64,000 bases of DNA from Roseitalea sp. MMSF_3546 (GCF_030732865.1 NZ_JASHKB010000019.1:1-64000), one strand, 5' to 3'. Numbered from the stretch's first letter, positions 39,784 through 50,228 are shown. Translations and numbers: made by a program. The notes: a model not told the origin generated them from the letters alone.

Positions 39784-40944
39784 TCAGGTTCTGAAATGGT
39801 GCATCAGCAGTTCGGCGGCGCGCTCGGCCGGCGCGTCATCGATCGCCATGCGCTCGCGCACGCGGGCATAGCCGGCCATCATCATGCGAACCCGGTCGCC
39901 GTCAGGCCGGCGCAGCTCCTCCAGCATGCGCGCCAGATAGCCTGGTCGGATCATCTCGTTGTAGTATTCGGGAATGACCGGCGCATCGGCGATGATGTTG
40001 GGCAGCGCCGCCGTCCAGGTCGTGATCATCGGCATGGCAAGCCGCATCAGACGATCGGCCCGATAGCAAGAGATCGCCGGCACACCGGCCAGGGCGAGTT
40101 CGAGCGTCACCGTGCCCGAGGCACAAAGCGCCGCATCGGCACGGCGATAGGCGCCGATCTGCGCGGCGCGGCCGGTGGTCACCCGCACCGGCATCGACCA
40201 CGACAGGATGTGATCGCGCACCTGGCGCTCCAGAGACGGCAGGGTCGGGATATCGACCCGGACATCGCCAAGGCGCGTTTTCACGATCTCGGCGGTCGCG
40301 CGGAAATCGTCGAGCAGCGCACGGATTTCGCTGCGTCGGGAGCCCGGCAGCACGAGCAGTTGCATCGCTTCATGTTCGCACGCCCGCTGCCGGCGCGCCT
40401 GCCAGCATGAAGAAAGCGCCTCATCGGCCATCAGCCGGTGGCCGACATAGTGCGTTTCGGGTCCGCCCAGTTCGGCCATGACCTGCGGCTCGAAGGGCAG
40501 CACGGCCAGCACCTGATCGACATGGTCGCGCATGCGCGCAGCGCGTTCGGGACGCCACGCCCAGACGGTCGGTGCGACATATTTGACGATCGGGATGTCC
40601 GGCGCCCGCGCCCGCACGCGCCTTGCCACGCGCAGCGAGAAATCGGGGCTGTCGACCAGGATCAGGCAATCGGGCCGCGCGGCAATGATGGCATCGGCCG
40701 TCTGGCCGATGCGCCGGATCAGCCGCGGCAGGCTGGCCACGACATCGCTGATGCCCATCAGCGCGATCTCGGCGGGATCGAACACGCTGGCAAGGCCCTT
40801 GTCGGCAAGCCGCGCCCCGCCCACGCCGACGAGCGCGATGGAACGGCCGAGCCGGCGTTCGAGCGCCTCGACCAGTTCCGCGGCGAGAAGCTGGCCCGAT
40901 TCCTCGCCGGCGACGATGGCGAGTTTTGGGTCGCGACCGTTCAT
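39784..40944 (-). CDS. lpxB: Lipid-A-disaccharide synthase
   Basis: GT-B glycosyltransferase joining UDP-diacylglucosamine and lipid X to form lipid A disaccharide. The 386-residue product begins MNGRDPKLAIVAGEESGQLLAAELVEALERR and contains KYVAPTVWAWRPERAARM and LLVLPGSRRSEIRALL. The ATG at 40944 overlaps the lpxI stop (ATGA); a GTG two codons earlier exists. It is the last gene of the rpsB-to-lpxB block. Confidence 0.97.
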   Translation of the reverse strand: MNGRDPKLAIVAGEESGQLLAAELVEALERRLGRSIALVGVGGARLADKGLASVFDPAEIALMGISDVVASLPRLIRRIGQTADAIIAARPDCLILVDSPDFSLRVARRVRARAPDIPIVKYVAPTVWAWRPERAARMRDHVDQVLAVLPFEPQVMAELGGPETHYVGHRLMADEALSSCWQARRQRACEHEAMQLLVLPGSRRSEIRALLDDFRATAEIVKTRLGDVRVDIPTLPSLERQVRDHILSWSMPVRVTTGRAAQIGAYRRADAALCASGTVTLELALAGVPAISCYRADRLMRLAMPMITTWTAALPNIIADAPVIPEYYNEMIRPGYLARMLEELRRPDGDRVRMMMAGYARVRERMAIDDAPAERAAELLMHHFRT

Positions 40945-41852
40945 TGCCACGCCGGCGGTCCGTCAAGACCGTTCGGATCGAGCCCGATGAGGAACAGCCC
41001 GGCCGCATCGGCCGCCTCGATCGTCGCCTGCCGGTCGACGATCAGCGTGTTCTCGCCATGCACGGCGATGCCGGCGAGCCGCGCCGCGGCCGCCCGCTGC
41101 ACCGTGCCCACACCGATCGTGGGCAGATCGACCCGCATGTCCTGGCCGGGCTTGCGCAACTTGACCAGCACGCCCCCCTTGCGGTTCGACAGCCGTCCCG
41201 CCCCGCGCAGATCCGCCACCCGCTCGAGCATGGCATCGGTTCCTTCGGCCCCCTCGAGCGCCACCACGCGCCGGCCGATGACGACGACCGCCTGGCCGGC
41301 ATCGATGGCGCCGAGCGCATGCGCCGCCCGGGCGCCGACCTCCAGAGCGGTCGCCTCGCCTTTGGCAACGGGCCGCCTGCCCAGCGGTCCGACGGGGGCG
41401 AGCAGGTCGGGCTCGAGTTCGTGCACGCCGGCGACCGCAAATCCTTCCGATTGCAGGATCCCCACCACCATGCGCAGCAAGGCGTCATCGCCGCGCCCGC
41501 GACCGGCGAGGTAATGACGCAGGAACCGCAGCGTTGTCAGGTCTGGGCGAAGCTGGCCGATGTCGGGCCGACCCGAGACCGAGCCGACGAGCACGACCGT
41601 GCGCACACCCCGGTCGCGCAGATGCCGGACGATCGGGCCGGGCTGGCCAAGGCCGAACCGGCCATGTTCGAACGCTGCCAGCCGCTCATCGGCATTGCCA
41701 TCGAGCATGATGACGACGAATTGCGCCCTTCGCTCGGCCAGAAGCTCGGCAATGTGGAGCGGAATGGCGCCGCCGCCGGCGATGATGCCGATGGGTGCGT
41801 TGATATCCTGCAATCGACCAGGGCGGGAATGAGACGCGCGTGTCCCGGCCAC
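40941..41852 (-). CDS. lpxI: UDP-2,3-diacylglucosamine diphosphatase LpxI
   Basis: Alphaproteobacterial enzyme replacing LpxH to form lipid X in lipid A synthesis, 303 residues. Family LpxI (DUF1009) features include IGIIAGGGAIPLHIAELL, the central ATALEVGARAAHALGAIDAGQAVVV and MRVDLPTIGVGTVQRAAAARLAGIAVHGENTLIVDR. The start is GTG, 9 nt after the lpxA stop-side boundary. It is followed by lpxB with a 4-nt overlap. The predicted substrate fits the flanking lpxA and lpxB genes. Confidence 0.96.
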   Translation of the reverse strand: MAGTRASHSRPGRLQDINAPIGIIAGGGAIPLHIAELLAERRAQFVVIMLDGNADERLAAFEHGRFGLGQPGPIVRHLRDRGVRTVVLVGSVSGRPDIGQLRPDLTTLRFLRHYLAGRGRGDDALLRMVVGILQSEGFAVAGVHELEPDLLAPVGPLGRRPVAKGEATALEVGARAAHALGAIDAGQAVVVIGRRVVALEGAEGTDAMLERVADLRGAGRLSNRKGGVLVKLRKPGQDMRVDLPTIGVGTVQRAAAARLAGIAVHGENTLIVDRQATIEAADAAGLFLIGLDPNGLDGPPAWQ

Positions 41853-41861
41853 GGTGGCAAC

Positions 41862-42695
41862 TCACTGCGCTTCGGCCTGGCGCAACCTCGCCCCGCCAAG
41901 CGGCGTGGTCAGTTGTCGCTTGCTGTCATCGAGCACGAAACCGGCCATGGCTTGCGCGACGGTGCTGTCGGCGTATCGTTCGACGACGGTCCGGGCATTG
42001 TCGCGCACCGATTGCCCGTTCTCGGCGAACAGGGCCTCATAGGCCGCACGTGCCGTCCCGATCGCCTCGCGGTCAAGACCGGCGCGCTTCATGCCGACCA
42101 CGTTGAGCCCGCAAAGATGGGCGCGGTTGCCCATCACCATGCCGAAGGGAATGACGTCGTGTGCCACACCGCTGAGCCCGCCGATGAACGCGTTGCGCCC
42201 GATCATGCAGAACTGGTGGATGCCGGCGCCGCCGCCGACGATGACGCGCTCGCCCACGGTCACGTGCCCGCCGATCATGACATTGTTGGCGAAGGTGACA
42301 TGGTCGCCGATGATGCAGTCATGGGCGACATGGGAATAGGCCAGGAACATGCAATTGTCGCCGACCGTGGTCTCGCCGCGCGCATTGCCCGTGCCGCGAT
42401 GCATGGTCACGCCCTCGCGGATGATGTTGGCGCGCCCGATCACCAGCCGTGTCGGCTCGCCGCGATAGGCGGTGTTCTGCGGCGCGCAGCCCAGAACCGC
42501 CTGCGGATAGACGGTGGTGCCCGCGCCGATCTGCGTGTCGCCGGTGACCACGACATGGCTGATCAGTTCGACATCGTCGCCGAGCACCACGTCCGGACCC
42601 ACATGGCAGAACGGGCCGATGCGCACATTGGCACCCAGTTGCGCGCCCGTCTCGACGAGAGCGGTGGGGTGAACGAAGCTTGGCGTGGCGTCCAT
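41862..42695 (-). CDS. lpxA: UDP-N-acetylglucosamine acyltransferase
   Basis: First acyltransferase of lipid A synthesis, 277 residues. A left-handed beta-helix of hexapeptide repeats (IGPFCHVGPDVVLGDDVELISHVVV, HDCIIGDHVTFANNVMIGGHVTVG), then the HQFCMIGRNAFIGGLSGVAHDVIPFGMVMGN catalytic/acceptor segment, and a helical C-terminus (RAAYEALFAENG). The ATG at 42695 is preferred; a TTG at 42704 in a TTGA overlap with the fabZ stop is an alternative. Confidence 0.97.
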   Translation of the reverse strand: MDATPSFVHPTALVETGAQLGANVRIGPFCHVGPDVVLGDDVELISHVVVTGDTQIGAGTTVYPQAVLGCAPQNTAYRGEPTRLVIGRANIIREGVTMHRGTGNARGETTVGDNCMFLAYSHVAHDCIIGDHVTFANNVMIGGHVTVGERVIVGGGAGIHQFCMIGRNAFIGGLSGVAHDVIPFGMVMGNRAHLCGLNVVGMKRAGLDREAIGTARAAYEALFAENGQSVRDNARTVVERYADSTVAQAMAGFVLDDSKRQLTTPLGGARLRQAEAQ

Positions 42696-42700
42696 CGGTG

Positions 42701-43189
42701 TCAAACGCCCCCACCGCGCTTTGCATCGTCGGGCGAGAGCATCGCCGACAATTCCGCCTCGGCGGCGACGTCGCCCGCGACCCTGGCCTGGCAGGCATAG
42801 CGGCAGATCGACCCGCGCCGCTTGATCAGTTCGACATGGTATTCGAGCACGTCGCCGGGCACGACCGGCCGGCGGAACTTGGCCTTGTCGATGGTCATGA
42901 AATAGACCAGCGCCGGCTGGTCCATGCCAAGGCTCTTGATGCCGATCGCACCCGCCGTCTGCGCCAGCCCCTCGATGATCAGCACGCCCGGCATGATCGG
43001 ATTGCCCGGGAAATGGCCAGTGAAATGGGGCTCGTTATAGGTGACGTTCTTGATGCCGACGGCCGATTGCAGCCCGTCGATATTGACGATCCGGTCGACC
43101 AGCAGCAGCGGATAGCGATGGGGCAGGAGCTTGAGGATCTGCTCGAGATCGGCCGTCTCGAGCGAGGCATCGACGGGGGTGTGGGTCAT
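42701..43189 (-). CDS. fabZ: 3-hydroxyacyl-ACP dehydratase FabZ
   Basis: Hot-dog-fold dehydratase of fatty acid synthesis, 162 residues. The catalytic His59 in [16 protein letters not shown] and Glu73 in IEGLAQ are present, with [14 protein letters not shown] at the front. It competes with LpxA/LpxD for hydroxyacyl-ACP, which explains its fixed place between lpxD and lpxA. Confidence 0.98.
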   Translation of the reverse strand: MTHTPVDASLETADLEQILKLLPHRYPLLLVDRIVNIDGLQSAVGIKNVTYNEPHFTGHFPGNPIMPGVLIIEGLAQTAGAIGIKSLGMDQPALVYFMTIDKAKFRRPVVPGDVLEYHVELIKRRGSICRYACQARVAGDVAAEAELSAMLSPDDAKRGGGV

Positions 43190-43203
43190 GAAGCCGTCAG
43201 TGT

Positions 43204-44268
43204 TCAGTTGCGGTCTTGTCTCTTAGAGGGATCGGCAAGCCGGCGCAATGCCGCCTGCTGGCGGAAGAATGCCCGGCTCGGCTGCGCCGGAACCCCGGCC
43301 CAGCGTTCGCCGTCACCGATATCGTTCATCACCCCCGACCCCGCGCCGACGCTCACATCGTTGCCGATCGTGACGTGATCGGCGAACCCGGCGCCACCGC
43401 CGATCATGCATCGATCGCCGATCGTCACGCTGCCCGAAATGCCGACCTGGCCCGCGATCGCCGTGTGCACGCCGATCCGCACATTGTGGGCGACCTGCAC
43501 CAGATTGTCGATCTTGGTGCCCTGGCCGATCACCGTGTCCTCGAGCGCGCCGCGGTCGATGGTCGTGTTCGCGCCGATCTCGGCATCGTCCTGAACGATC
43601 ACGCGCCCGAGCTGGGGCACCCGGCGCAGCCCGTCCGGCCGCGGCATGAAGCCAAATCCCTCCTGCCCGATCCGTGCGCCGGGCAGAATGCCGACGCGGT
43701 CGCCGATCAGCGCATACTGGATGGCAACGCCCGGGCCGATGCGGCAGTCGCGTCCGATCCGGCAGCCCCGCGCGATCACCGCATTGGCGCCGACCACCGT
43801 CCCGCGCCCGATCTCGACGTCATCGCCGATGACCGCGCCCGGCTCGACGGTCACGTCCGGTTCGAGCCGCGCGCTGCTCGCCATCATCGCGGCGCCGACC
43901 GTGCGGGCCGCGGCGGGATCGGCGATCACGGGCGAATCGCCCAGACTGTCCGGAAACAGCGCTGAAACGGCATCGAGAAAGGCATGGCGCGGTTCGTCGG
44001 CCACCAGCAGTGCCGGACCGGCGGGCAAGGTGGAAGCGACGGTTTCGGTGCACAGGATCGCCGCGCAGACGTCAAGGGCGGCCAGATCCATGCCATTGGG
44101 CCTGTCGATGAACACCAGCGCATCGGCGACCGGCAGGTGCGCCGGCGCGACCGTCGCGATCTTCCGCTCCGCATCCGCTCGCGCCGGCAGATCCAGCCCG
44201 ATCGCGCGGGCGACCGCGCCCAACGTCATCGCCGACGCGGGCCGGTGGAAATGCGGGTCGCAAGCCAA
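43204..44268 (-). CDS. lpxD: UDP-3-O-(3-hydroxymyristoyl)glucosamine N-acyltransferase
   Basis: Second acyltransferase of lipid A synthesis, 354 residues. An N-terminal uridine-binding domain is followed by a hexapeptide beta-helix ([36 protein letters not shown]) and the catalytic-His-containing [25 protein letters not shown]. The start used is TTG because [21 protein letters not shown] matches the family N-terminus; an ATG 13 codons in (44229) is the alternative. It follows bamA by 57 nt. Confidence 0.96.
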   Translation of the reverse strand: MACDPHFHRPASAMTLGAVARAIGLDLPARADAERKIATVAPAHLPVADALVFIDRPNGMDLAALDVCAAILCTETVASTLPAGPALLVADEPRHAFLDAVSALFPDSLGDSPVIADPAAARTVGAAMMASSARLEPDVTVEPGAVIGDDVEIGRGTVVGANAVIARGCRIGRDCRIGPGVAIQYALIGDRVGILPGARIGQEGFGFMPRPDGLRRVPQLGRVIVQDDAEIGANTTIDRGALEDTVIGQGTKIDNLVQVAHNVRIGVHTAIAGQVGISGSVTIGDRCMIGGGAGFADHVTIGNDVSVGAGSGVMNDIGDGERWAGVPAQPSRAFFRQQAALRRLADPSKRQDRN

Positions 44269-44325
44269 GTCAGGAACGCTGCGGGCTTTCCGGCATGCGC
44301 GCCATGGCAGCCGGAAGGCCCGTCA

Positions 44326-46695
44326 TCAGAATGCCGTGGATACCGAGAAGGAGAAGTTCTGCACCTTGTCGTGCGGCTCCTTTACGACCGGCCAGGCATA
44401 GTCGAACCGCAGCGGCGCGACGGGCGACTGCCAGATCAGGCTGACACCGGCCGAGGCGCGCCATTCCATAGATGTGTTGATGGCGCCCGCGACATCAGTG
44501 TCAAACAGCGTCGCCGCGTCGGCGAAGACCGCGCCTTTGACGCCGAGATCACGCGGGAAAGCAGGCATGGCAAACTGAAGTTCGGCCGTGGCGTTTATAT
44601 AGGTCTTGCCGCCAATGAAGTTGCCGCTCGCATCCGTGGGACCAATACCGTTATACTCAAAGCCTCTAATGCGATTGGCACCGAGTTCGAACTGGTCAAA
44701 ACCCATTACCATCTGTCCAAGGCCAGTAATGTTGCCCGCGCCGCCGCGAAGCAAGGCTACTACTTCGGCCTCCTCGTTGACCGTATGATAGTAGCTGGCA
44801 TCGACAGTCGTGCGCACGAACTGCGCATCGCCGCCTAAGCCGGCGACCTCCTGGTTGAACCGCGCGTACACACCCTCGGTAGGATCCACCGGATCGTCGA
44901 TCGTGTTGTAAATGAGCCCGTAACTCACAGCCGACTTGGCTCGCACCCCGCCGGCATCGATGCGGTCCTCGATGAACTCGGGCAGGATGCAGGTATCAGC
45001 CGGCCCATCTGTCCCCGTTGACAAGGCACATGCGCCAGTGCCTATATATTCGTCCTGAACATAGGAATAGCCGACCGTCGCCCGCAAATTGTCATTAAGG
45101 GGCAAGCCGAATGTGACCGCGCCACCGGTACTGGTCTTGTCATATCCGCCAGAAACACCGCTGTAATTGCGGCGCTCTTGGAACACGTCAACGGTCGCCG
45201 AGACCCGGTAGCCTAGGAAATAGGGCTCGGTGAAGGACACATTGTAGGTTCGCGAATCAGTGGTGCCGCCGACAGCGACCTTGATGGCTTGACCACGGCC
45301 AAGGAAGTTGCGCTCGGTGATCGAGCCAGTAACATTGACGCCCTGGCTCTGCCCGCCCGTCGAGTAGCCCACCCCGACGCCAAATTCGCCGGTTGAACGC
45401 TCCTGAACTTGCACCACAAGAACCACACGGTCAGGCGAAGAACCCGGTTGGGTGGTGACCGCAACACGCTCAAAGAACCGCAATTCCTCAAGCCGGCGCT
45501 GGGCGCGCCGCACCAGGAACTGGTTGAAGGCGTCCCCTTCGGAAATGTCGAATTCGCGACGGATGACGTAATCGCGGGTGCGGGTATTGCCGACGATCTC
45601 GATGCGCTCGACGAAGGCGCGCTGGCCCTGATCGACGATATAGGTGATGTCGATGGTGCCGGTCTCGAAATTGCGATTGCCGACCGGGGTGACTTCGGCG
45701 AACGGAAAGCCGTTGGCCGCAAGCTGCTCGGACATGGCGATCAGCGTGTCTTCGACCTCCGAAGCGCTGTAGACACGGCCGGGACGGGTCTCGATGGTTC
45801 GCGCCAGCGCCTCCTGATCGACACCGGTGACCGTGTTGTCGATGTCGATCATGCCGAAGGCGTAGCGTTCGCCCTCGTCGATCTCGAAATTGATGATCAG
45901 TTCGCCGGTCGCCGGATCGGTGTCGACCGACGAGGAAAGGATCCGGAAGTCGGCATAGCCGCGATTGAAGTGGAAGCGGCGGAGCTGCTCCTCGTCGGCG
46001 GCAAGACGCTGGTCGTCATAGACATCGTTGCGCGTCAGCCACGACATGAAATTGGACTGCTTGGTCGAGATCACGCTGCGCAGCCGGCGGTCGCTGAAGG
46101 CGGTGTTGCCGGTGAAATTGATCTGCGCGATCCGCGTGCGGTCGCCCTCGTCGATCTGGAAGACGACATTGACCCGGTTCTCGCCAAGATCGACGACGCT
46201 GGCGGTCACCGTCACGTCGGCGCGGCCGATTCGCGCATAGGCTTCGTCCACGGCCAGCACGTCGGCATCGAGCGTGGCCTGATCGAACTTGCCGCGCGGC
46301 GCCAGTTCGACGACCTGGTCCAGCCGGTCGTCCTTGATCTTGCGGTTGCCCTGAAACAGCACCTGGTTGACGGTGGCCAGTTCCTCGACCGCGACCACCA
46401 GCGTGCCGCCACGGGTGACCACCGAGGCATTGGCGAAAAGACCGGTGCGGAACAGCGCCTTGACGGCATCGTTGACGTCCGCGGCCGAATAGTCGCGCCC
46501 CGGCTCGTAGCCGACGAAATCGGCGATCGACTGCTCGGAAACGCGGACATTGCCGCTCACCGAGATCGCGTTGACGACAGCGGCATGGGCGCTGGTGGTC
46601 TGAAGGAGTTCAATGGCGATCGCACCACCCACGACGGGCGTCGCCGTCAACACGATTGCCGAAACAGCACTCAGTAGTCCAGAAGCCGCTTTCAT
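44326..46695 (-). CDS. bamA: Outer membrane protein assembly factor BamA
   Basis: Central subunit of the BAM complex that inserts beta-barrel proteins, 789 residues. A signal peptide (LLSAVSAIVLTATPVVGGAIA) is followed by POTRA domains (about 40-420) and a C-terminal Omp85 barrel with the terminal phenylalanine (FSFSVSTAF). The barrel half is clearly lower in GC (about 55-57% on sampled lines, one near 45%) than the POTRA half and neighbours (about 67%). It lies between rseP and lpxD, as usual. Confidence 0.97.
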   Translation of the reverse strand: MKAASGLLSAVSAIVLTATPVVGGAIAIELLQTTSAHAAVVNAISVSGNVRVSEQSIADFVGYEPGRDYSAADVNDAVKALFRTGLFANASVVTRGGTLVVAVEELATVNQVLFQGNRKIKDDRLDQVVELAPRGKFDQATLDADVLAVDEAYARIGRADVTVTASVVDLGENRVNVVFQIDEGDRTRIAQINFTGNTAFSDRRLRSVISTKQSNFMSWLTRNDVYDDQRLAADEEQLRRFHFNRGYADFRILSSSVDTDPATGELIINFEIDEGERYAFGMIDIDNTVTGVDQEALARTIETRPGRVYSASEVEDTLIAMSEQLAANGFPFAEVTPVGNRNFETGTIDITYIVDQGQRAFVERIEIVGNTRTRDYVIRREFDISEGDAFNQFLVRRAQRRLEELRFFERVAVTTQPGSSPDRVVLVVQVQERSTGEFGVGVGYSTGGQSQGVNVTGSITERNFLGRGQAIKVAVGGTTDSRTYNVSFTEPYFLGYRVSATVDVFQERRNYSGVSGGYDKTSTGGAVTFGLPLNDNLRATVGYSYVQDEYIGTGACALSTGTDGPADTCILPEFIEDRIDAGGVRAKSAVSYGLIYNTIDDPVDPTEGVYARFNQEVAGLGGDAQFVRTTVDASYYHTVNEEAEVVALLRGGAGNITGLGQMVMGFDQFELGANRIRGFEYNGIGPTDASGNFIGGKTYINATAELQFAMPAFPRDLGVKGAVFADAATLFDTDVAGAINTSMEWRASAGVSLIWQSPVAPLRFDYAWPVVKEPHDKVQNFSFSVSTAF

Positions 46696-46900
46696 GCGGT
46701 CGCGTCCCCAGTTTCTCGGGCCAGTTTCAGACCAGCCATCGTCCTCGTTTTGCCCAAACCCCTATTGCAGGCTTTGCCGCCACACGCAAGGTTTAGGGTT
46801 AAAAACCGTTTAGTGCGTGCTGCTTAGTGACGTTTTCGCAACGCCGGGCACGGCGTGATGGTAAACAGACCCTGATTTTTTGCCCATCCCCCCGGGGCTC
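46696..46900 (-). promoter_or_regulatory. rseP-bamA intergenic region
   Basis: A 205-bp gap without an ORF, upstream of bamA. It holds a short hairpin, ACGCCG-GGCA-CGGCGT, at 46841-46856, and, on the minus strand, TTGCGT followed after 16 bp by CAATAG, a weak promoter candidate. A separate bamA promoter is plausible because the gap is the longest in this block. Evidence is slim. Confidence 0.3.
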
Positions 46901-48040
46901 CTAACCGCTGCCCAGCAACAAGGTTATGTCGTTCCAGGTCGCAAACACCATCAGGCCCAGAATCAGAGCGAATCCGATCCGGTAGCCCACCTCCTGCGCC
47001 GATTCCGACAGCGGCTTGCCGCGCACCGCTTCATAGGCGTAGAACAACAGGTGCCCGCCATCGAGAATGGGCACGGGCAACAGGTTCAAAAGGCCGATCG
47101 ATACCGAAAGGATCGCGGTCAGGTTCAACAGCGCCACAAAGCCCAGCGTCGCCACCTGCCCCGAAACCTGGGCGACGCGAATCGGCCCGCCGATCTGGTC
47201 GGCGCGCTCGCGGCCGGTCACCACGCCGGCGATGTAGCCGGCCGTTCGCGAGACGACATAGCCGGTTTCGGCAACGCCAAGCCGGACGGCCTCCAGCGGC
47301 CCGTAGGTCTCGACCCGGTAGCGGCCCATTTCGGGATTGTTGACCACCCCGATCACGCCCTGCTCCATGCGGTTGCCGAACCGGTCCTCGATCTCCAGCC
47401 GCTCTGGCGTGATCGTCACCGTCACCTGTTCGCCATCGCGCTCGACGACGAAGTCGATCGGCTCGCCGGCGCGCGGCGCGACATAGCGCTGCACGTCGGC
47501 GAAGCTTTCGACCCGGTTGCCATCGAGGCTGACGAAGACATCGCCCGGCTCAAGCCCCGCTTCCTGCGCCGCGCCGTCCTCGCGCAACTCGGCCACGACG
47601 GGGTCGGCGACGGTGCGACCGAAAACGGCCAGAACCACCGAAAAGATGACGATCGCCAGCAGAAAGTTCGCCGCCGGACCGGCGAACACGGTCGCCGCGC
47701 GGCGCCAGACGCTCTTTGTGTGAAAGGCGCGCGCCCGCTCGGCCTCGCTCAGATCGTCTTCATGGGAGGCCGAGGCGGCGTTCATGTCGCCGACGAATTT
47801 CACGTAGCCGCCCAGCGGAATCAGCGACAGCCGCCATCGCGTGCCGCGCCGGTCGGTAACTCCGGCGATCTCCGGGCCAAAGCCGATCGAGAAGACCCGC
47901 GCGCCGATCCCGCACCAGCGGCCGACCAGGTAGTGGCCCAGTTCGTGAATGAAGATCACGATCATCAGGACGAACAGGAACGGCAGCAAGATGCCGACAA
48001 TGAAGCCGTCCGTCGACACCAGGTTGATGAGCAAATCCAT
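46901..48040 (-). CDS. rseP: Site-2 zinc metalloprotease RseP
   Basis: Integral-membrane protease of regulated intramembrane proteolysis, 379 residues. The zinc motif HELGH (His32, Glu33, His36) lies in the first membrane helix, a PDZ domain (ELREDGAAQEAGLEPGDVFVSLDGN) in the periplasm, and the second zinc ligand in LPVPILDGGHLLFYAYE. MmpA/RseP homologues in alphaproteobacteria cleave anti-sigma and other membrane proteins. It begins 18 nt after the cdsA stop; no dxr gene lies between. Confidence 0.96.
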   Translation of the reverse strand: MDLLINLVSTDGFIVGILLPFLFVLMIVIFIHELGHYLVGRWCGIGARVFSIGFGPEIAGVTDRRGTRWRLSLIPLGGYVKFVGDMNAASASHEDDLSEAERARAFHTKSVWRRAATVFAGPAANFLLAIVIFSVVLAVFGRTVADPVVAELREDGAAQEAGLEPGDVFVSLDGNRVESFADVQRYVAPRAGEPIDFVVERDGEQVTVTITPERLEIEDRFGNRMEQGVIGVVNNPEMGRYRVETYGPLEAVRLGVAETGYVVSRTAGYIAGVVTGRERADQIGGPIRVAQVSGQVATLGFVALLNLTAILSVSIGLLNLLPVPILDGGHLLFYAYEAVRGKPLSESAQEVGYRIGFALILGLMVFATWNDITLLLGSG

Positions 48041-48058
48041 GTCCGTGGCCTTTGCGAA

Positions 48059-48868
48059 TCAGAAGAAGGCCCGCGAAGGCGTCGCGATGCCGGCGCTCGC
48101 CGCCCCGGCAACCCACAGGCCAATCGCGGCGAAAACAAGACCGTCGACCCGGTCCATCATGCCGCCATGGCCGGGAATGACGTTGCTGGAATCCTTCACG
48201 CCCGCCCGCCGCTTGATCCAGCTTTCGAAAAGGTCGCCGGCCTGTGCCAGAACCGACAGCAATATGGCCAGCAGCGCGGCCGTGCCAGCCGAGCGCACGC
48301 CGAATGCGAGATGCACGAGCACACCCGCCGCCACCGCCGCGCCAAGCCCGCCGATTGCGCCCGAAATGGTCTTCTTGGGCGAAACGCGCGGCGCAAGTTT
48401 CGGGCCGCCGACGCTGCGGCCGACGAAATAGGCGCCGATGTCGGTGGCCCAGACGATGGCCACCAGGAACAGGATGGCCACCAGTCCGGCCCGGTCTCCC
48501 CATTCGCCGCGCAACAGCGCGAGCGCGGCCAGCAGCAGCGCCGCATAGACAAATCCGCCGATCCCGCGCGGATCCCTGAGCAGCACCGTGACCGCCGAGA
48601 AGCCGGCGAGCACCGCCACCAGGCCCGGCGCCACCGCCTCGGGCGGCAGGACCAGCACGACCAGCGCGATGGCGATCAGCGCCAGGATCCCCGTCATCTG
48701 CAGCCGGTCATCGCGGCCTGGCATCTTCATGTCGGTCCACTCGGCCCAGAAGATGCTGGCCATGATCGTGACCAGGACGACGAAGGGAGCGCCGCCGGCG
48801 ATCGTGGCGGCAAGAAAGATGGTTGCCAGAATCACGCTCGACCAGACACGCTGGGCGAGATTGCTCAT
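48059..48868 (-). CDS. cdsA: Phosphatidate cytidylyltransferase
   Basis: Makes CDP-diacylglycerol, the phospholipid precursor, at the inner membrane. The 269-residue protein has several membrane helices and the CdsA signature [26 protein letters not shown]. The ATG overlaps the uppS stop (ATGA), which fixes the start. Confidence 0.97.
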   Translation of the reverse strand: MSNLAQRVWSSVILATIFLAATIAGGAPFVVLVTIMASIFWAEWTDMKMPGRDDRLQMTGILALIAIALVVLVLPPEAVAPGLVAVLAGFSAVTVLLRDPRGIGGFVYAALLLAALALLRGEWGDRAGLVAILFLVAIVWATDIGAYFVGRSVGGPKLAPRVSPKKTISGAIGGLGAAVAAGVLVHLAFGVRSAGTAALLAILLSVLAQAGDLFESWIKRRAGVKDSSNVIPGHGGMMDRVDGLVFAAIGLWVAGAASAGIATPSRAFF

Positions 48869-49614
48869 ATGGCGGCGTCCCGTGCCGGCGCCACGGCGCC
48901 ATAGCGCCGGTCGCGACCCCGATAGGTCTCCAGCGCCTCGACCAGATGCGACTCGGCGAAGTCCGGCCACAGGCAGTCCAGAAACACCAGTTCCGAATAG
49001 GCCGCCTGCCACAAAAGGAAATTGGAAAGGCGCATCTCGCCGCTGGTGCGGATGATCAGATCGGGATCGGGCAGCCCGCCGGTATCCATGGCCGCGGCGA
49101 GGTCGGCGGTGGTCAGGCGCCGGTCCGTACCGGGCTCGGCGCGCGCCCGGTCGACCAGCGACTGCGCCGCGCGCAGGATCTCGTCGCGGCCTCCATAGTT
49201 GAAGGCGATGTTGAGATTGAGCCGCACATTGGCCTTGGTGCGTTCCTCGGCCATGTCGATGAGTTCGCCGATGTCGGGCTGCAGCCCCTGCCGGCTGCCG
49301 ATGATGCGCACGCGCACGCCATTGCCGGCCAGCTCCTCCAGGTCGCGATGGATGTAAAGGCGCAACAGCCCGAGCAGGTCGCGCACCTCTTCGGGCGGCC
49401 GCGACCAGTTCTCGGACGAAAAGGCATAAAGCGTCAGATAGCGGATGCCATGATGGGGCGCGGTGCGCACGGTGCGCCGCACGGCCTCCACGCCCGCCCT
49501 GTGGCCGAAGGTGCGCGGCATGCCCCGGGCGCGTGCCCAGCGGCCATTGCCGTCCATGATGATCGCCACATGGTCCGGCCCGCAGGCCTCATCGACAGGC
49601 GCTTGTGACAGCAA
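48865..49614 (-). CDS. uppS: Undecaprenyl diphosphate synthase
   Basis: cis-Prenyltransferase building the C55 lipid carrier for peptidoglycan and O-antigen, 249 residues. The signature [20 protein letters not shown] and the C-terminal [23 protein letters not shown] are present. The start is TTG ([13 protein letters not shown]): AAGGAGG lies 6 nt upstream and no ATG is available before the conserved MDGNG, so the rare start is well supported. ATGA overlap with cdsA. Confidence 0.96.
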   Translation of the reverse strand: MLSQAPVDEACGPDHVAIIMDGNGRWARARGMPRTFGHRAGVEAVRRTVRTAPHHGIRYLTLYAFSSENWSRPPEEVRDLLGLLRLYIHRDLEELAGNGVRVRIIGSRQGLQPDIGELIDMAEERTKANVRLNLNIAFNYGGRDEILRAAQSLVDRARAEPGTDRRLTTADLAAAMDTGGLPDPDLIIRTSGEMRLSNFLLWQAAYSELVFLDCLWPDFAESHLVEALETYRGRDRRYGAVAPARDAAI

Positions 49615-49670
49615 ATTCGCCTCCTTGTGGCCCCCACGCCCGGAACGACACGCAACCGCGACCGGTGCCG

Positions 49671-50228
49671 TCAGACGTGCAGGATCTCGGCCTCCTTGTC
49701 GGCGAGCAGTTCATCGATTCGCGCAATGAAGGCGTTGGTCTGCTCCTGCACGGCCTCGGATTGCATGCGCCCCTCGTCCTGGCCGATTTCGCCGTCTTTC
49801 TCGAGCTTTTTCAAGCTGTCCATGCCATCGCGACGCACGTGACGCACAGCAATCCGCGCGTTTTCGGCATATTGATGGGCAACCTTGACCAGTTCGCGAC
49901 GCCGTTCCTCGTTCAGTTCGGGCAACGGCACCCGCACCGTGGTTCCCTCTGTCATCGGATTGAGGCCGAGATTTGATTCCCGAATCGCTTTTTCGACCGC
50001 GCCGACCATCGATTTGTCCCAGACATTGACGGCCAGCATGCGCGGCTCGGGCACGTTGACATTGGCGACCTGGTTGATCGGCATCGTCGTGCCATAGGCC
50101 TGCACGGTGATCGGGTCGAGCAGCGAGGCCGACGCTCGCCCGGTACGCAAACCGCCCAGGTCGTTCTTGAACGCGTTGATTGCGCCTTCCATGCGCCGCG
50201 TGATGTCGGAAAGGTCGAATTCGCTCAT
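49671..50228 (-). CDS. frr: Ribosome recycling factor
   Basis: Splits post-termination ribosomes with EF-G, 185 residues. Motifs [43 protein letters not shown], and [28 protein letters not shown] identify it. Start [13 protein letters not shown] agrees with the family. Between pyrH and uppS in the usual order. Confidence 0.98.
   Translation of the reverse strand: MSEFDLSDITRRMEGAINAFKNDLGGLRTGRASASLLDPITVQAYGTTMPINQVANVNVPEPRMLAVNVWDKSMVGAVEKAIRESNLGLNPMTEGTTVRVPLPELNEERRRELVKVAHQYAENARIAVRHVRRDGMDSLKKLEKDGEIGQDEGRMQSEAVQEQTNAFIARIDELLADKEAEILHV

Noticed and set aside
40941-41852. Absence of LpxH
   Set aside because: LpxI fills the step and is the normal alphaproteobacterial solution.
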